From Solibacillus ferritrahens (lineage in GTDB: Bacteria > Bacillota > Bacilli > Bacillales_A > Planococcaceae), in assembly GCF_037027585.1 (NCBI RefSeq), contig NZ_JAXCLE010000014.1:39202-103201 (forward strand): DNA of 64,000 nucleotides. Direction: 5' to 3'. Below are positions 26,007 through 33,853 of this stretch, piece by piece. The notes under the pieces are model-generated. The model did not search any database. It worked only from the letters and a program-made list of their open reading frames with translations, and was not told the DNA's origin. Positions within the stretch are counted from its first letter, which is position 1. Each line of letters begins with the position of its first letter. The position numbers and the translations under genes are program-made.

Positions 26007-26432
26007 TTAATAATCGTAAAATTCCATATGTTTTTTATCTTCTTTATAATAATCAAGCCTATCTTGTAAGGTTCCCGAATGAAATTCAAATTTATGACCG
26101 TCTAAATCCGTAAAATAAATTGATTTTTTATCTCTTTCATCTCTCGCTCGTCCTGATAAAATATTAACGTTTAAATTTACAAGCTTTTGATAAATCACAT
26201 CTAACTCTGTTTCGTCTATCGAAAATGCTATATGTGTATAAGATAGCTTAACTTCATTACGAGGAATATTCTTTTCTTCATTAAGAGCAAGCCAAATACC
26301 ATTTAAATCAAAATATGCTGTACTTCTACCTTTAACTAATAGTTTTGCATCAAATACATTTTTATAAAATTCTATCGATTTTTCCAAATTAGAAACTGAA
26401 AACAAGAGATGATTAAGACTTTTTATAGTCAT
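26007..26432 (-). CDS. fosB: FosB metallothiol transferase (fosfomycin-inactivating, bacillithiol-dependent)
   Basis: 141-residue glyoxalase/VOC protein. The whole sequence follows FosB: IKSLNHLLFSVSNLEKSIEF, GIWLALNEEKNIPRNE, SYTHIAFS, and DGHKFEFHSGTLQDRLDYY. Metal ligands His8, His67 and Glu116 are in place. The family adds bacillithiol (or cysteine) to the fosfomycin epoxide using Mn or Mg in the cytoplasm. AGGAGG precedes the start. It stands alone among many small modifying enzymes; constitutive expression is usual for chromosomal fosB. Confidence 0.92.
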   Translation of the reverse strand: MTIKSLNHLLFSVSNLEKSIEFYKNVFDAKLLVKGRSTAYFDLNGIWLALNEEKNIPRNEVKLSYTHIAFSIDETELDVIYQKLVNLNVNILSGRARDERDKKSIYFTDLDGHKFEFHSGTLQDRLDYYKEDKKHMEFYDY

Positions 26433-26568
26433 CTTACTTCCTCCTAAAATAGTTACTTAATTTAACAAAAAAAAGCACTTTAATAATAACTTGTTATTCC
26501 ACAATCTGGATTTCGAATGTAATATCAAATAACCTTATCTAAGAAAGCACTTTACAGTTGAAGCAGAG

Positions 26569-27031
26569 TTATGTATTTTGCAACAATAAATTCATTACAA
26601 ACTGTTCACCCTTAGGACCAATTTTTCTCCTACCTGTATCCTCAAAACCTACTCTTAAGTATAGTTTCTGAGCTGGAATATTTTTATGATTAACGACTAA
26701 AATGATCTCATCACAATTAGGAAATTCAGTTTTTACAAACCCCCTTAATAAGAGCATACCTTGTTTAGCATACCCCTTCCCTTGCTTCGCATGATTAACT
26801 GACAATGCAGTTAACAACATAGCTTTCGAGTTATCAGAATATTCCTTTACTCGTTCAGTTGAATGCAATAAAAAGAATCCTACCGGTTCATTTTCGCTTA
26901 AAATAACAATACGGTATTGGCCTTCTGTCACATTTAAAATCTGACTTGGTACCTTGTTCTTCTGGAAGTTCAAAAGAATTTAATACATTTAAATATTCTT
27001 TCGAAAAATGCTTTAGTTCAACCTTTTCCAT
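26569..27031 (-). pseudogene. GNAT-family acetyltransferase gene with a frameshift near 26955
   Basis: A good start (ATG at 27031 behind GGGAGG) opens MEKVELKHFSKEYLNVLNSF then ELPEEQ and then drifts out of frame. A second frame continues LNVTEGQYRIVILSENEPVG through the acetyl-CoA motif HAKQGKGYAKQGM to the normal end. Joined, they make one ~150-residue GNAT protein. The downstream frame alone (134 residues from a TTG at 26973) lacks a ribosome site and the first strand. One indel separates the frames; either real decay or a sequencing error. Confidence 0.75.
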
Positions 27032-27104
27032 AAGTGTAGCCTCCCTTGATTCACTATATTTTACCATAAGGATATATACACCATTTGCTCCTTAATGAAA
27101 AAAA

Positions 27105-27132
27105 AGCGTGATTCTTATTACAGAACCGCGCT
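27105..27132 (-). terminator. repeat-family terminator after the DUF3841 gene
   Basis: Stem AGCGTGATTCT / AGAACCGCGCT with loop TATTAC and TTTTTTTTC following on the minus strand, 40 bp after the stop. Member of the dispersed stem-loop family. Confidence 0.75.
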
Positions 27133-27171
27133 CCATCGTTAATTCCTATTACCTCTAATTTATAAAGTAAA

Positions 27172-27699
27172 CTATTTCGCAATAAATCGTTCCACTTTGA
27201 CAATCTGATCCATTGTAATTTTTGGAGTGACACCTTGCATCCACTCATCATCAAAATTGCCTGCCCATTCTTTAGGACGACTCGCAAGCCAATCCATATC
27301 AAATAACCTCTCCCAGGTTTCTTTTATCTCATGTAATAAGTACCCACGTTTATCAAACTCTTCCCATTCCATTTCATCAAATGTAATTGGACCTTCGTTT
27401 AATATATTATGCCATACTTCAAAAGGAGACCAAAGAATGTTCTCTTCGGGGATATCTAACTTTAAAATGATGCCTTTTGTTCCCTTTTTAAAAATTGCCT
27501 TTTCATTACGATTAACTTGACGTTCCCATACCCATATTGGCGGTATTTCACTTATATAGTTAGGTAGCCGCTTTTCCATTTGTTCCATCATCCACTTATA
27601 TGCCTCTGGAAACATTGAGTATTTAATATCTCCTGTTAAGTAACCCTGTTCTCGCATTAATTTGTAGGCTGATAGTTTTTGTACGGTATAAACAATCAT
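27172..27699 (-). CDS. DUF3841 domain protein
   Basis: 175 residues with the family opening VYTVQKLSAYKLMREQGYL, then MFPEAYKWMMEQMEKRLP, IWVWERQ and LDIPEENILWSPFEVWHNIL. Trp-rich and soluble, no signal peptide. Function is unknown for the family; it often appears in Firmicutes as a single gene next to acetyltransferases, as here. It ends in a repeat-family terminator and starts 110 bp after the isochorismatase-like gene ends. Confidence 0.82.
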   Translation of the reverse strand: MIVYTVQKLSAYKLMREQGYLTGDIKYSMFPEAYKWMMEQMEKRLPNYISEIPPIWVWERQVNRNEKAIFKKGTKGIILKLDIPEENILWSPFEVWHNILNEGPITFDEMEWEEFDKRGYLLHEIKETWERLFDMDWLASRPKEWAGNFDDEWMQGVTPKITMDQIVKVERFIAK

Positions 27700-27760
27700 T
27701 ACTTTCTCCTTTGTATGTAGCTTAATGTTCTATTCGTACTATGTCTATTAATGAAAACGA

Positions 27761-27788
27761 GCGCTGATCCTTGTTTGCAGAATCGCGC
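27761..27788 (-). terminator. repeat-family terminator after the isochorismatase-like gene
   Basis: Stem GCGCTGATCCT / GCAGAATCGCGC, loop TGTTT, with GTTTTC after it on the minus strand, about 20 bp from the stop. Confidence 0.7.
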
Positions 27789-27809
27789 ACGTCTAAAAAT
27801 TTAAAATAA

Positions 27810-28367
27810 TTACCTATATGAATCGTGAATTGGACTAAACAAGTCTTCTTCTGAATTTCTGACAATTGAAAAATGATCAACATTATAATGACCGTGAAGT
27901 GTAGCATTATGATGTTTTATAATTTGTTCTGCACTTAAAACATCATTACCAATGGTTGAATGCCCATCACCAACTAATGTTACATCAAACCCATTTATAG
28001 TTGCTGTTCTCACCGCGCTATCTATACAATGCTGTGTTTCACAGCCCATAATCACAAGGTGTTTAACGTGTTGTAATTTTAAATATTCTAAAAGACCCGT
28101 TCCATAAAAGGAGTTTGTTGCAGCTTTATCGAAAATCTTTGCTTCAGTGGGAACATTAATTTCATTGTGAATTTGAAATCCATCACCTTTTCCCTCAGCA
28201 ACATCAAGATCCCTTATAAAAACAACTGGAACATCTGCTTCTCTTGCTTTTTCAATCACTTTATTAATATTCCTAACAAGCAGCTCTTTATTGAAAACCG
28301 GCTTAACCTTTTGATTTCCATCAATTAACTCTTGTTGTGCATCAATAATTAATAATATTTGATTCAA
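27810..28367 (-). CDS. isochorismatase-family cysteine hydrolase
   Basis: 185 residues. The catalytic triad is visible: Asp9 in LLIIDAQ, Lys81 in IFDKAATNSF and Cys114 in MGCETQHCIDSAVR; the cis-peptide region is next to it. Members hydrolyse isochorismate, nicotinamide, N-carbamoyl compounds or related amides. The nucleophile motif ETQHC resembles bacterial YcaC/YwoC-like proteins, so the substrate is open. Cytoplasmic, monocistronic. Confidence 0.88.
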   Translation of the reverse strand: MNQILLIIDAQQELIDGNQKVKPVFNKELLVRNINKVIEKAREADVPVVFIRDLDVAEGKGDGFQIHNEINVPTEAKIFDKAATNSFYGTGLLEYLKLQHVKHLVIMGCETQHCIDSAVRTATINGFDVTLVGDGHSTIGNDVLSAEQIIKHHNATLHGHYNVDHFSIVRNSEEDLFSPIHDSYR

Positions 28368-28456
28368 ATATTTACCCCTTTCAAATATATGAGACGAAAT
28401 TTAAGTTCCCCTCAGGACCAATCGTCACCACCCAACAGGTAGATAATGTACTAAAT

Positions 28457-29305
28457 TTATTGGGATCGGATAATCTGATTATTTACAAATGCTTTTATAA
28501 AGAACAACTCATCATCATTTGGGGTTCTGTTATTTTCAAGCTTGAAGGATTCTATTGCACTTTCTAATGAAGGTGATTTAACCGCTTCACTTGCTGCTCT
28601 TAACTCTCTCCAGAATGTCGTCATTTCCTCTAAATCGCAAATTGATTCATGACCTATCAGAAACGCTTCAGCATTATATTTTTGAATGTCTTCAATCATT
28701 GGTAATAATAAAGATTGTTTATATTGAAACAGAGAATTGGTCGTTGTACCATATACACAATCCCCTAAAAAAAGGACTTTTTCATCTGGGATATAAATGA
28801 TGGTCGCATCGTCTGAATGGGTACTACTAATTTTTTCAAGCACACAAATTTTATTACCTAGATCAAGCGTTAACGTTTTTTCAAAAATTATATGTGGAGA
28901 GTTTAACTTAAAACTATCTCTATTTGGAATCTCTTCTTGAATAATCTCAATACACTTAGCGCTCATCAATTTTGTCCGCGCATACGTTTGTAGTGACTTG
29001 TCATCAAATGTGTAATTTTGCCATGTTTTTAATAATTCGTTTGTTTGACTATTAACAATAATAGTTGCATCAAATTCATTCATGCCTAGGAAATGGTCCC
29101 AATGCGCATGGGTAATTACCGCATATTTCACTGGAGGAACATTTAGCTTCTCAATTTCTAGTATAAATTCCTTAGCATGCTGAGTTGAGTTACCACAGTC
29201 TATTATTAGACTATACTGGTCACCACAAACCAGTCCTAATGTCGGTCGATCGTTTTCATCTTGATTGGGCATATAATAAATAGTTTCGCTGAATTTGTTT
29301 AACAT
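28457..29305 (-). CDS. MBL-fold metallo-hydrolase
   Basis: 282 residues. The zinc-binding motif THAHWDH is at 65-71, preceded by SLIIDCGNS, with further ligands expected in SSTHSDDATI, GDCVYG and GHES. The C-terminal helical part (WRELRAASEAVKS...IKAFVNN) is the piece duplicated as a fragment at 17635-17829. Possible roles range from hydroxyacylglutathione hydrolase to lactonase-like activity; not resolved by sequence. It is followed by the DUF4179/ECF pair upstream on the same strand, but separated by a terminator. Confidence 0.87.
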   Translation of the reverse strand: MLNKFSETIYYMPNQDENDRPTLGLVCGDQYSLIIDCGNSTQHAKEFILEIEKLNVPPVKYAVITHAHWDHFLGMNEFDATIIVNSQTNELLKTWQNYTFDDKSLQTYARTKLMSAKCIEIIQEEIPNRDSFKLNSPHIIFEKTLTLDLGNKICVLEKISSTHSDDATIIYIPDEKVLFLGDCVYGTTTNSLFQYKQSLLLPMIEDIQKYNAEAFLIGHESICDLEEMTTFWRELRAASEAVKSPSLESAIESFKLENNRTPNDDELFFIKAFVNNQIIRSQ

Positions 29306-29341
29306 GTTATTTCCTCTTTTCTAGATATTAGTAAGATAAAA

Positions 29342-29394
29342 GAGAAAATCTTCATGTTTATCTTATATTAAATAAAATAAATTAAGATTTTCTC
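29342..29394. repeat. 11-bp inverted repeat upstream of the MBL-fold gene
   Basis: GAGAAAATCTT at 29342-29352 and AAGATTTTCTC at 29384-29394, a perfect inverted pair with a 31-base AT-rich loop, 37 bp before the ATG at 29305. It could be an operator or a leader hairpin. Confidence 0.5.
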
Positions 29395-29486
29395 AGATTA
29401 GTTGTTTACCATTGGACTAGTACCCCCTCTCAAATATGGAAAAGTATAACATTTATAATCATTGTTAGGTAGCCTTAAATAAAAAT

Positions 29487-29517
29487 GAGCACTGATTCTT
29501 GTTACAGAATCGCGCTC
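29487..29517 (-). terminator. repeat-family terminator after the DUF4179 gene
   Basis: Stem GAGCACTGATTCT / AGAATCGCGCTC with loop TGTTAC and TTTTTA after it on the minus strand, 20 bp from the stop. A clear member of the stem-loop family. Confidence 0.8.
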
Positions 29518-29536
29518 ATAAACTCCTTTGGCTCAA

Positions 29537-30556
29537 TTATTTCTTCAAGTCAATTACAATAGGATCGAGTTCTATTTTTATGTGACCTTCCCCAAAATTA
29601 AGACTGGCAATTTCAATTGGCTGAATGATCAATTGACTTGCACCTTCTTGAATCGTACTAAATTCCGTTGTTCCCATAAATGTTTTACCATTATCGTGAG
29701 ACATACCTCCACCACCAAGCTCATCTAAATACACATGTCCAAGGTCGTCTGTTACTCTAAATGTAGGTGTCACACTCTCCCAGGTTTTAAGCAGTTCATC
29801 AGTCACCACTTGTTCATATGAAATAACGGTTGATACCGGAGTATATTCAATCGATTGAAGCGTAAATGTCACGTCTTCGTTTTGAACTGTTTCATTCAGA
29901 AGTTCTAGATTTCCTTCTAAACGTTCTAATGAAAAGGCAAAGTACCAGTCACCTTTTATTTCTGAACCTTCGAAATCTGTAAACTTTTCAGGCTTCCAAG
30001 TTACCTGTACCATTTCAGGATATAGAGCATCCTTGAAATGGGGTGTAATACTGGCAATGCCAACATAACGTGTATCAGAAATCCTTTTCATTTCCCCCGA
30101 ACCTCCACCACCAATGGAACCTTTCACGTCAAACCAGCCATGAGAAAGTATATCCATTTTATCACCAAATGAATGCTCAGTTTCAATTGCGTAGGAAACG
30201 GTAATATTTGTCCCATCATAAACAGCATTTTCTATCATTACAGTAGTCCCATTACTTGTTTCAACAAGTCCCACATCAGTAGAGAAGGTTTCAAAATTAC
30301 TAGAACGCTCATCTTCCGTAAAATAACCTATAATATTTTCCATAAACGGAATTTGGGATGCGATTGTAGGAAAGGCAAACCCAGTTGTTATCGTGGCACT
30401 AAGAACTATTATTGAAGCAACGACAATATTTCGCCATCTAGGTGCTTTTTTATGTTTTTTTAATACATGCTGTTTAACACGAGCTTTTTCCATCTCTGTC
30501 ACTTCGAGCAGTTCGAGATGATCAATGTCCAAATCCGTCCATTTCTTCAGGCTCAT
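29537..30556 (-). CDS. DUF4179 domain protein, probable membrane-bound anti-sigma partner
   Basis: 339 residues: cytoplasmic N-terminus of about 42 residues (WTDLDIDHLELLEVTEMEKA), one membrane segment near 43-63 (IVVASIIVLSATITTGFAFP), then a long extracytoplasmic beta-rich part with the conserved Gly run GSIGGGGSG. It overlaps the ECF sigma gene by 4 bp, as is usual for DUF4179 proteins in Bacillales, and probably restrains that sigma factor through the N-terminus (inference). A piece of it recurs at 17831-17935. Confidence 0.83.
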   Translation of the reverse strand: MSLKKWTDLDIDHLELLEVTEMEKARVKQHVLKKHKKAPRWRNIVVASIIVLSATITTGFAFPTIASQIPFMENIIGYFTEDERSSNFETFSTDVGLVETSNGTTVMIENAVYDGTNITVSYAIETEHSFGDKMDILSHGWFDVKGSIGGGGSGEMKRISDTRYVGIASITPHFKDALYPEMVQVTWKPEKFTDFEGSEIKGDWYFAFSLERLEGNLELLNETVQNEDVTFTLQSIEYTPVSTVISYEQVVTDELLKTWESVTPTFRVTDDLGHVYLDELGGGGMSHDNGKTFMGTTEFSTIQEGASQLIIQPIEIASLNFGEGHIKIELDPIVIDLKK

Positions 30557-31116
30557 AAAAATCGCTCCTTTAATTTTGTATTTGTCGCTAATAATTTTTT
30601 CCCTCGATATAAGCGATTATCAACAGCTGCTTTTGAAAGATTTAAATTCTCAGCTATTTCATTATTAGACAGTTCCAAATAATATTTCATGATGAAAATA
30701 TCGCGGTCAATATCTGTTAATTGACTAATAGCCAGTAATACTTCATTTTTATCCTCACGCTGCAAGATGAATTGATCGGTCTGTAAACTACCAGCATTTT
30801 CTTCAAGTAGCATATCTGATTGTTCTCGAGCAATTTGTTTTTCAGTTTGGCGATACCGATCGATTGCTTTATATTTTGTAATTACGCCAATCCACTTCTT
30901 AAAATCTTGAGCATCTCCTTGAAACTGATGGGCATTTTGCCAAACAGTTAAAAAAACATCATTGATACACTCATCAATATCTTGTCGTTTCATATTGTAT
31001 AAAATTTTCGTAGTGATTGTTTTGACAAGTGGCATATAAGCATCAATAATATACTCGAGTGCATCTTCTTTTTGCTTTTTTAATCGCTTAATAAAGTTTG
31101 TTGATGAACTGTTCAT
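30553..31116 (-). CDS. ECF-type RNA polymerase sigma factor
   Basis: 187 residues with sigma-2 (DECINDVFLTVWQNAHQFQG near 47-66 and WIGVITKYKAIDRYR) and sigma-4 (LTDIDRDIFIMKYYLELSNNEIAENLNLSKAAVDNRLYRGKKLL near 132-175) regions. It directs polymerase to a small envelope-related regulon. Translationally coupled (4-bp overlap) to the DUF4179 membrane protein. Its own promoter would lie in 31117-31284 but no known ECF consensus stands out. Confidence 0.9.
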   Translation of the reverse strand: MNSSSTNFIKRLKKQKEDALEYIIDAYMPLVKTITTKILYNMKRQDIDECINDVFLTVWQNAHQFQGDAQDFKKWIGVITKYKAIDRYRQTEKQIAREQSDMLLEENAGSLQTDQFILQREDKNEVLLAISQLTDIDRDIFIMKYYLELSNNEIAENLNLSKAAVDNRLYRGKKLLATNTKLKERFL

Positions 31117-31251
31117 TTACTTCGCTCCCTATGTTATTGAAAAAGCTTTTTCATACCGTACAACGAAAGCTAATCCTTTTTATTCTCAAAAATATTCATT
31201 AAATTTTAAAAAAGGTAATCTTCATTTGATTATAATGGAAAAAAGAAAAAA

Positions 31252-31278
31252 CGCGTCCCTGCATTTTTGCAGAACGCG
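31252..31278 (-). terminator. repeat-like terminator after the 65-residue gene
   Basis: Stem CGCGTCCCTGC / GCAGAACGCG followed by TTTTTTCTTTT on the minus strand, just past the stop at 31285. Shorter and more diverged than other members of the stem-loop family. Confidence 0.7.
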
Positions 31279-31284
31279 CCTTAG

Positions 31285-31482
31285 TTAGCCATTATATCCA
31301 TCACCAAATCCACGAATAAATCCATGAATAAAATCCGGTGATTCAACAAGAATCAGACAGATTATAAAACCTATGCCAGCACCAACAAGTTTAATATTTT
31401 TCTTTGTTTTACCTACAATAAGTAATAATAAACCTATAACTAAAGCTAGAGCAGGAAAAATATAGAAAATAGACTCAAGCAT
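31285..31482 (-). CDS. small membrane protein, 65 residues
   Basis: Two hydrophobic segments (about 5-25 and 31-46) joined by the basic loop GKTKKNIK, and a glycine-rich end FIHGFIRGFGDGYNG. GTGAGGG precedes the ATG and a terminator follows immediately, supporting a real gene. No family recognised; may be a small envelope-stress or sigma-linked protein because it sits next to the ECF locus. Confidence 0.65.
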   Translation of the reverse strand: MLESIFYIFPALALVIGLLLLIVGKTKKNIKLVGAGIGFIICLILVESPDFIHGFIRGFGDGYNG

Positions 31483-31739
31483 AACTGTACCCTCACTTTC
31501 TTCAACTTAACATTTACAAATACATACTACAATACCTTTATTTAACAGTAAAGAAATCCTTATTTTAAGTACCTAGCTACTCCCTCTCTTTTTGTAAGCT
31601 CCTCAAGCTCAAGCCTTTAAATATTATTTAAACAACGCTTATTTTATCAGCACCATTTCCATAAATTGTATTGAATGTTGAAACTTTTCTTAGCGCTAAA
31701 CGTAATAAGATTATATGAATTTATATTGAGGTGTTTTCA

Positions 31740-32027
31740 TTGTTAGATATATTGCTCGAATTTATGAATCTACCCGTCATGCTTACGGTATACTCAAGTA
31801 TTTTACTAAATTTTGCTCTAGTCTATATTCTATTATCAAATAGAAATTTTACATATTTTGAAATAAGTTACCCGATCTATGATCAGCTCAATACATTAGC
31901 ACAAATAGTAATTAATGAAAATTACTTTATTACTTCTCCTGTTATTGTTTGGCTACAAAGGTCAACGAAAAGATACGAGTACTCCGATGAGGAGGGCGAC
32001 ATCTCTATTCTTCCTACAATCATTTAA
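31740..32027 (+). CDS. hypothetical membrane-anchored protein upstream of yidC
   Basis: 95 residues from TTG at 31740, chosen because GAGGTG lies 6 bases before it; a GTG three codons earlier would place its ribosome site badly. One or two N-terminal hydrophobic segments (PVMLTVYSSILLNFALVYIL), then a soluble, tyrosine-rich tail (STKRYEYSDEEGDISIL). It is 24 bp upstream of the YidC gene in the same direction, so likely cotranscribed. No family recognised. Confidence 0.6.
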   Translation: MLDILLEFMNLPVMLTVYSSILLNFALVYILLSNRNFTYFEISYPIYDQLNTLAQIVINENYFITSPVIVWLQRSTKRYEYSDEEGDISILPTII

Positions 32028-32051
32028 AGATCATTACTAGGAGGAAATAGA

Positions 32052-32822
32052 GTGTACAAATCAAAAAATTTATTTTTATATATGGGTATTGCATTAAGCG
32101 CATTATCCTTATCTGGTTGCCAGCAAAGTAATGGAGATGGCACCTTTCAAAAAGTCTTTGTCAATCCGTTTATAAGCAGTTTAGACGGACTTGCTGGAAT
32201 ATTGGGTGATAACTACGGTTTCGCTATCATTATTGTTACGATCATTATTCGACTTATCATTATGCCTTTTATGTTAAAACAACAGAAGAAGCAGCAGGAA
32301 ATGAAAGTAAAGATGGCGTTGGCAAAGCCCGAAATAGAAGAAATTCAACGAAAACTTAAAGAAGCAACAAATCTTGAAGAAAAACAGAAGATACAGGCGG
32401 ATATGATGAAAGTGTATCAAAAGCATGAAATTAATCCTTTAAATATCGGATGTTTGCCACTTCTTATTCAAATGCCCTTCCTAATGGGCTTATACTACGC
32501 CATTACGAGTTCAGAAGAAATTGCTACCCATTCATTTTTATGGTTTAGTCTTGGGCAGCCAGATTTATTTGTCACGGCAATAGCGGGAATATTATATTTT
32601 GTTCAATTTAAAGTTTCACAATCTGCAATGCCAATCGAACAGCAAAAACAAACAAGATTTATAGGATTACTGTCACCGATAATGATTGTGATTTTTTCTA
32701 TTAATGCCCCAGCAGCTCTACCGTTGTATTGGTCTGTCGGCGGACTATGTCTTATCTTACAAGTGCTCCTGGGACAAAGGCTATATCCACCACAAATCAT
32801 GCAACCGGAAACTAAAGGATAA
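32052..32822 (+). CDS. yidC: YidC/Oxa1-family membrane protein insertase (lipoprotein form)
   Basis: 256 residues. Signal with lipobox LSGC and Cys23, then the YidC2 domain: DNYGFAIIIVTIIIRLIIMP, the long charged hairpin KQQKKQQEMKVKMALAKPEI, then NPLNIGCLPLLIQMPFLMGL and two more hydrophobic regions. It inserts membrane proteins with or without SecYEG. Bacilli often have two paralogues (SpoIIIJ and YqjG); the length and context here fit an accessory copy. GTG start behind AGGAGG. Confidence 0.92.
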   Translation: MYKSKNLFLYMGIALSALSLSGCQQSNGDGTFQKVFVNPFISSLDGLAGILGDNYGFAIIIVTIIIRLIIMPFMLKQQKKQQEMKVKMALAKPEIEEIQRKLKEATNLEEKQKIQADMMKVYQKHEINPLNIGCLPLLIQMPFLMGLYYAITSSEEIATHSFLWFSLGQPDLFVTAIAGILYFVQFKVSQSAMPIEQQKQTRFIGLLSPIMIVIFSINAPAALPLYWSVGGLCLILQVLLGQRLYPPQIMQPETKG

Positions 32823-32845
32823 AAAGCATTAACTAAAACAAATAA

Positions 32846-32888
32846 AGTAGGTGCTTCACATGTCATATGTTGAAGCATCTACTTTTTA
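32846..32888. terminator. bidirectional terminator between yidC and the convergent membrane-protein gene
   Basis: Stem AGTAGGTGCTTCA / TGAAGCATCTACT flanked by T-run on the plus strand (CTTTTTAG) and T/A-rich DNA on the other; both genes end here. Confidence 0.8.
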
Positions 32889-32903
32889 GTTAGTTGCATT
32901 AAT

Positions 32904-33227
32904 TTAAATTCTTTTACTACTTTCTGTTGTCGTTCTATTACGATATACAACGAATGTCATGATGTTTAAAAAGAGTGTAATAACAAGGAGTACTGATCCT
33001 GCAACCACGACACCCCCACTTGTATCCATAAGAGCAGACCAATCCTCAATTTTCACTAAATAGTTATTATATAGTAGCTGAAAGTATAACGAAATAACAC
33101 AGGCACAAATACTTAGCATGGAAAGAACTACCCAATTATTATTGTTACGGCTTCGAAAAATATTAACAACAGGAAGTATCCAAGCAATAAGCCCTAGCAC
33201 AAGACTACCAATATTAAGCCAACCCAT
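32904..33227 (-). CDS. hypothetical membrane protein, 107 residues
   Basis: Three hydrophobic segments (about 3-22, 30-52, 76-97) and a basic tail YRNRTTTESSKRI. ATG at 33227 is chosen because GGGGGAGGG lies just before it; the frame is open for 15 more codons upstream but without a ribosome site. No family recognised. Convergent with yidC across a shared terminator. Confidence 0.65.
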   Translation of the reverse strand: MGWLNIGSLVLGLIAWILPVVNIFRSRNNNNWVVLSMLSICACVISLYFQLLYNNYLVKIEDWSALMDTSGGVVVAGSVLLVITLFLNIMTFVVYRNRTTTESSKRI

Positions 33228-33328
33228 TATATAACCCTCCCCCTTAAGTCCAAAAGTAAAAGCATATTCCACAACAACTCTCTTATTGTGAATTAGACGG
33301 TATATTTTGGAAAAGGTTTCGATTTATG

Positions 33329-33773
33329 GTTCATCACCATAACATGGTGTTGATTTTTGGCAAAACGCCTTAGTAGATAGAAAGTGCCTTATTTAAGTTT
33401 TTCAGTACCCGCCCAAAATAAGGGAAGAATTTACCGTTATTTGAAGGATATAGCTCATTTTGGGGTAAATAAGGGAACGTTTTACCGTTATTTTAAATAA
33501 AATCCTGAATTTTCATGCTTTTTAGGTCAATAACGGAAATTTCTCCCCTTATTTTGACTATTTTTTATGTCATTTTCGAAATAACGGAAATTCCTTCCAC
33601 TATTTTTTCATAACCAATACAATCTACAAAAGCTTTGTAGCCACGCCGTTCGGAAAGTCTGTCCCGGAATGTAGTACAATGGATGCGAGCTTCAAAAACA
33701 CTTGCTTCAACGCGCTTTCCCGTAGCGAATCTTATTTTTTCAATTTTGTCATCCCCAACTTATGGTGATGAAC
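33329..33773. mobile_element. 445-bp segment bounded by 14-bp inverted repeats (possible decayed IS or MITE)
   Basis: GTTCATCACCATAA at 33329-33342 and TTATGGTGATGAAC at 33760-33773 form perfect inverted ends. Between them lie a copy of the four-hairpin repeat (33414-33608) and, on the minus strand near 33595-33750, an open frame without a start (contains VEASVFEARIHC and RDRLSERRGYKAFV). No transposase could be read and no clear target duplication is visible. The ends look like those of a transposable element, but this is inference. Confidence 0.4.
33414..33608. repeat. four-hairpin intergenic repeat, copy 4
   Basis: Four units in the usual arrangement, here more diverged: AAAATAAGGGAAGAATTTAC at the left, AAATAACGGAAATTCCTTCC near the right. 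Nested inside the segment bounded by inverted repeats at 33329 and 33773. Confidence 0.78.
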
Positions 33774-33814
33774 TCTTTTTATAATATAATCTTGTAACAC
33801 ACTTATTGAAAAAG

Positions 33815-33843
33815 AGCGCTTATCCTTATTACAGAATAGCGCT
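33815..33843 (-). terminator. repeat-family terminator after the SLH-glucosaminidase gene
   Basis: Stem AGCGCTTATCCT / AGAATAGCGCT, loop TATTAC, followed by CTTTTTC on the minus strand, 11 bp from the stop codon. Confidence 0.8.
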
Positions 33844-33853
33844 GGTTGTTGGT

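Noticed and set aside
26464..26560. Direct repeat AAAGCACTTTA near 26470 and 26545 after the acetyltransferase gene
   Set aside because: Could be a terminator or repeat but pairing is poor and only two copies are seen.
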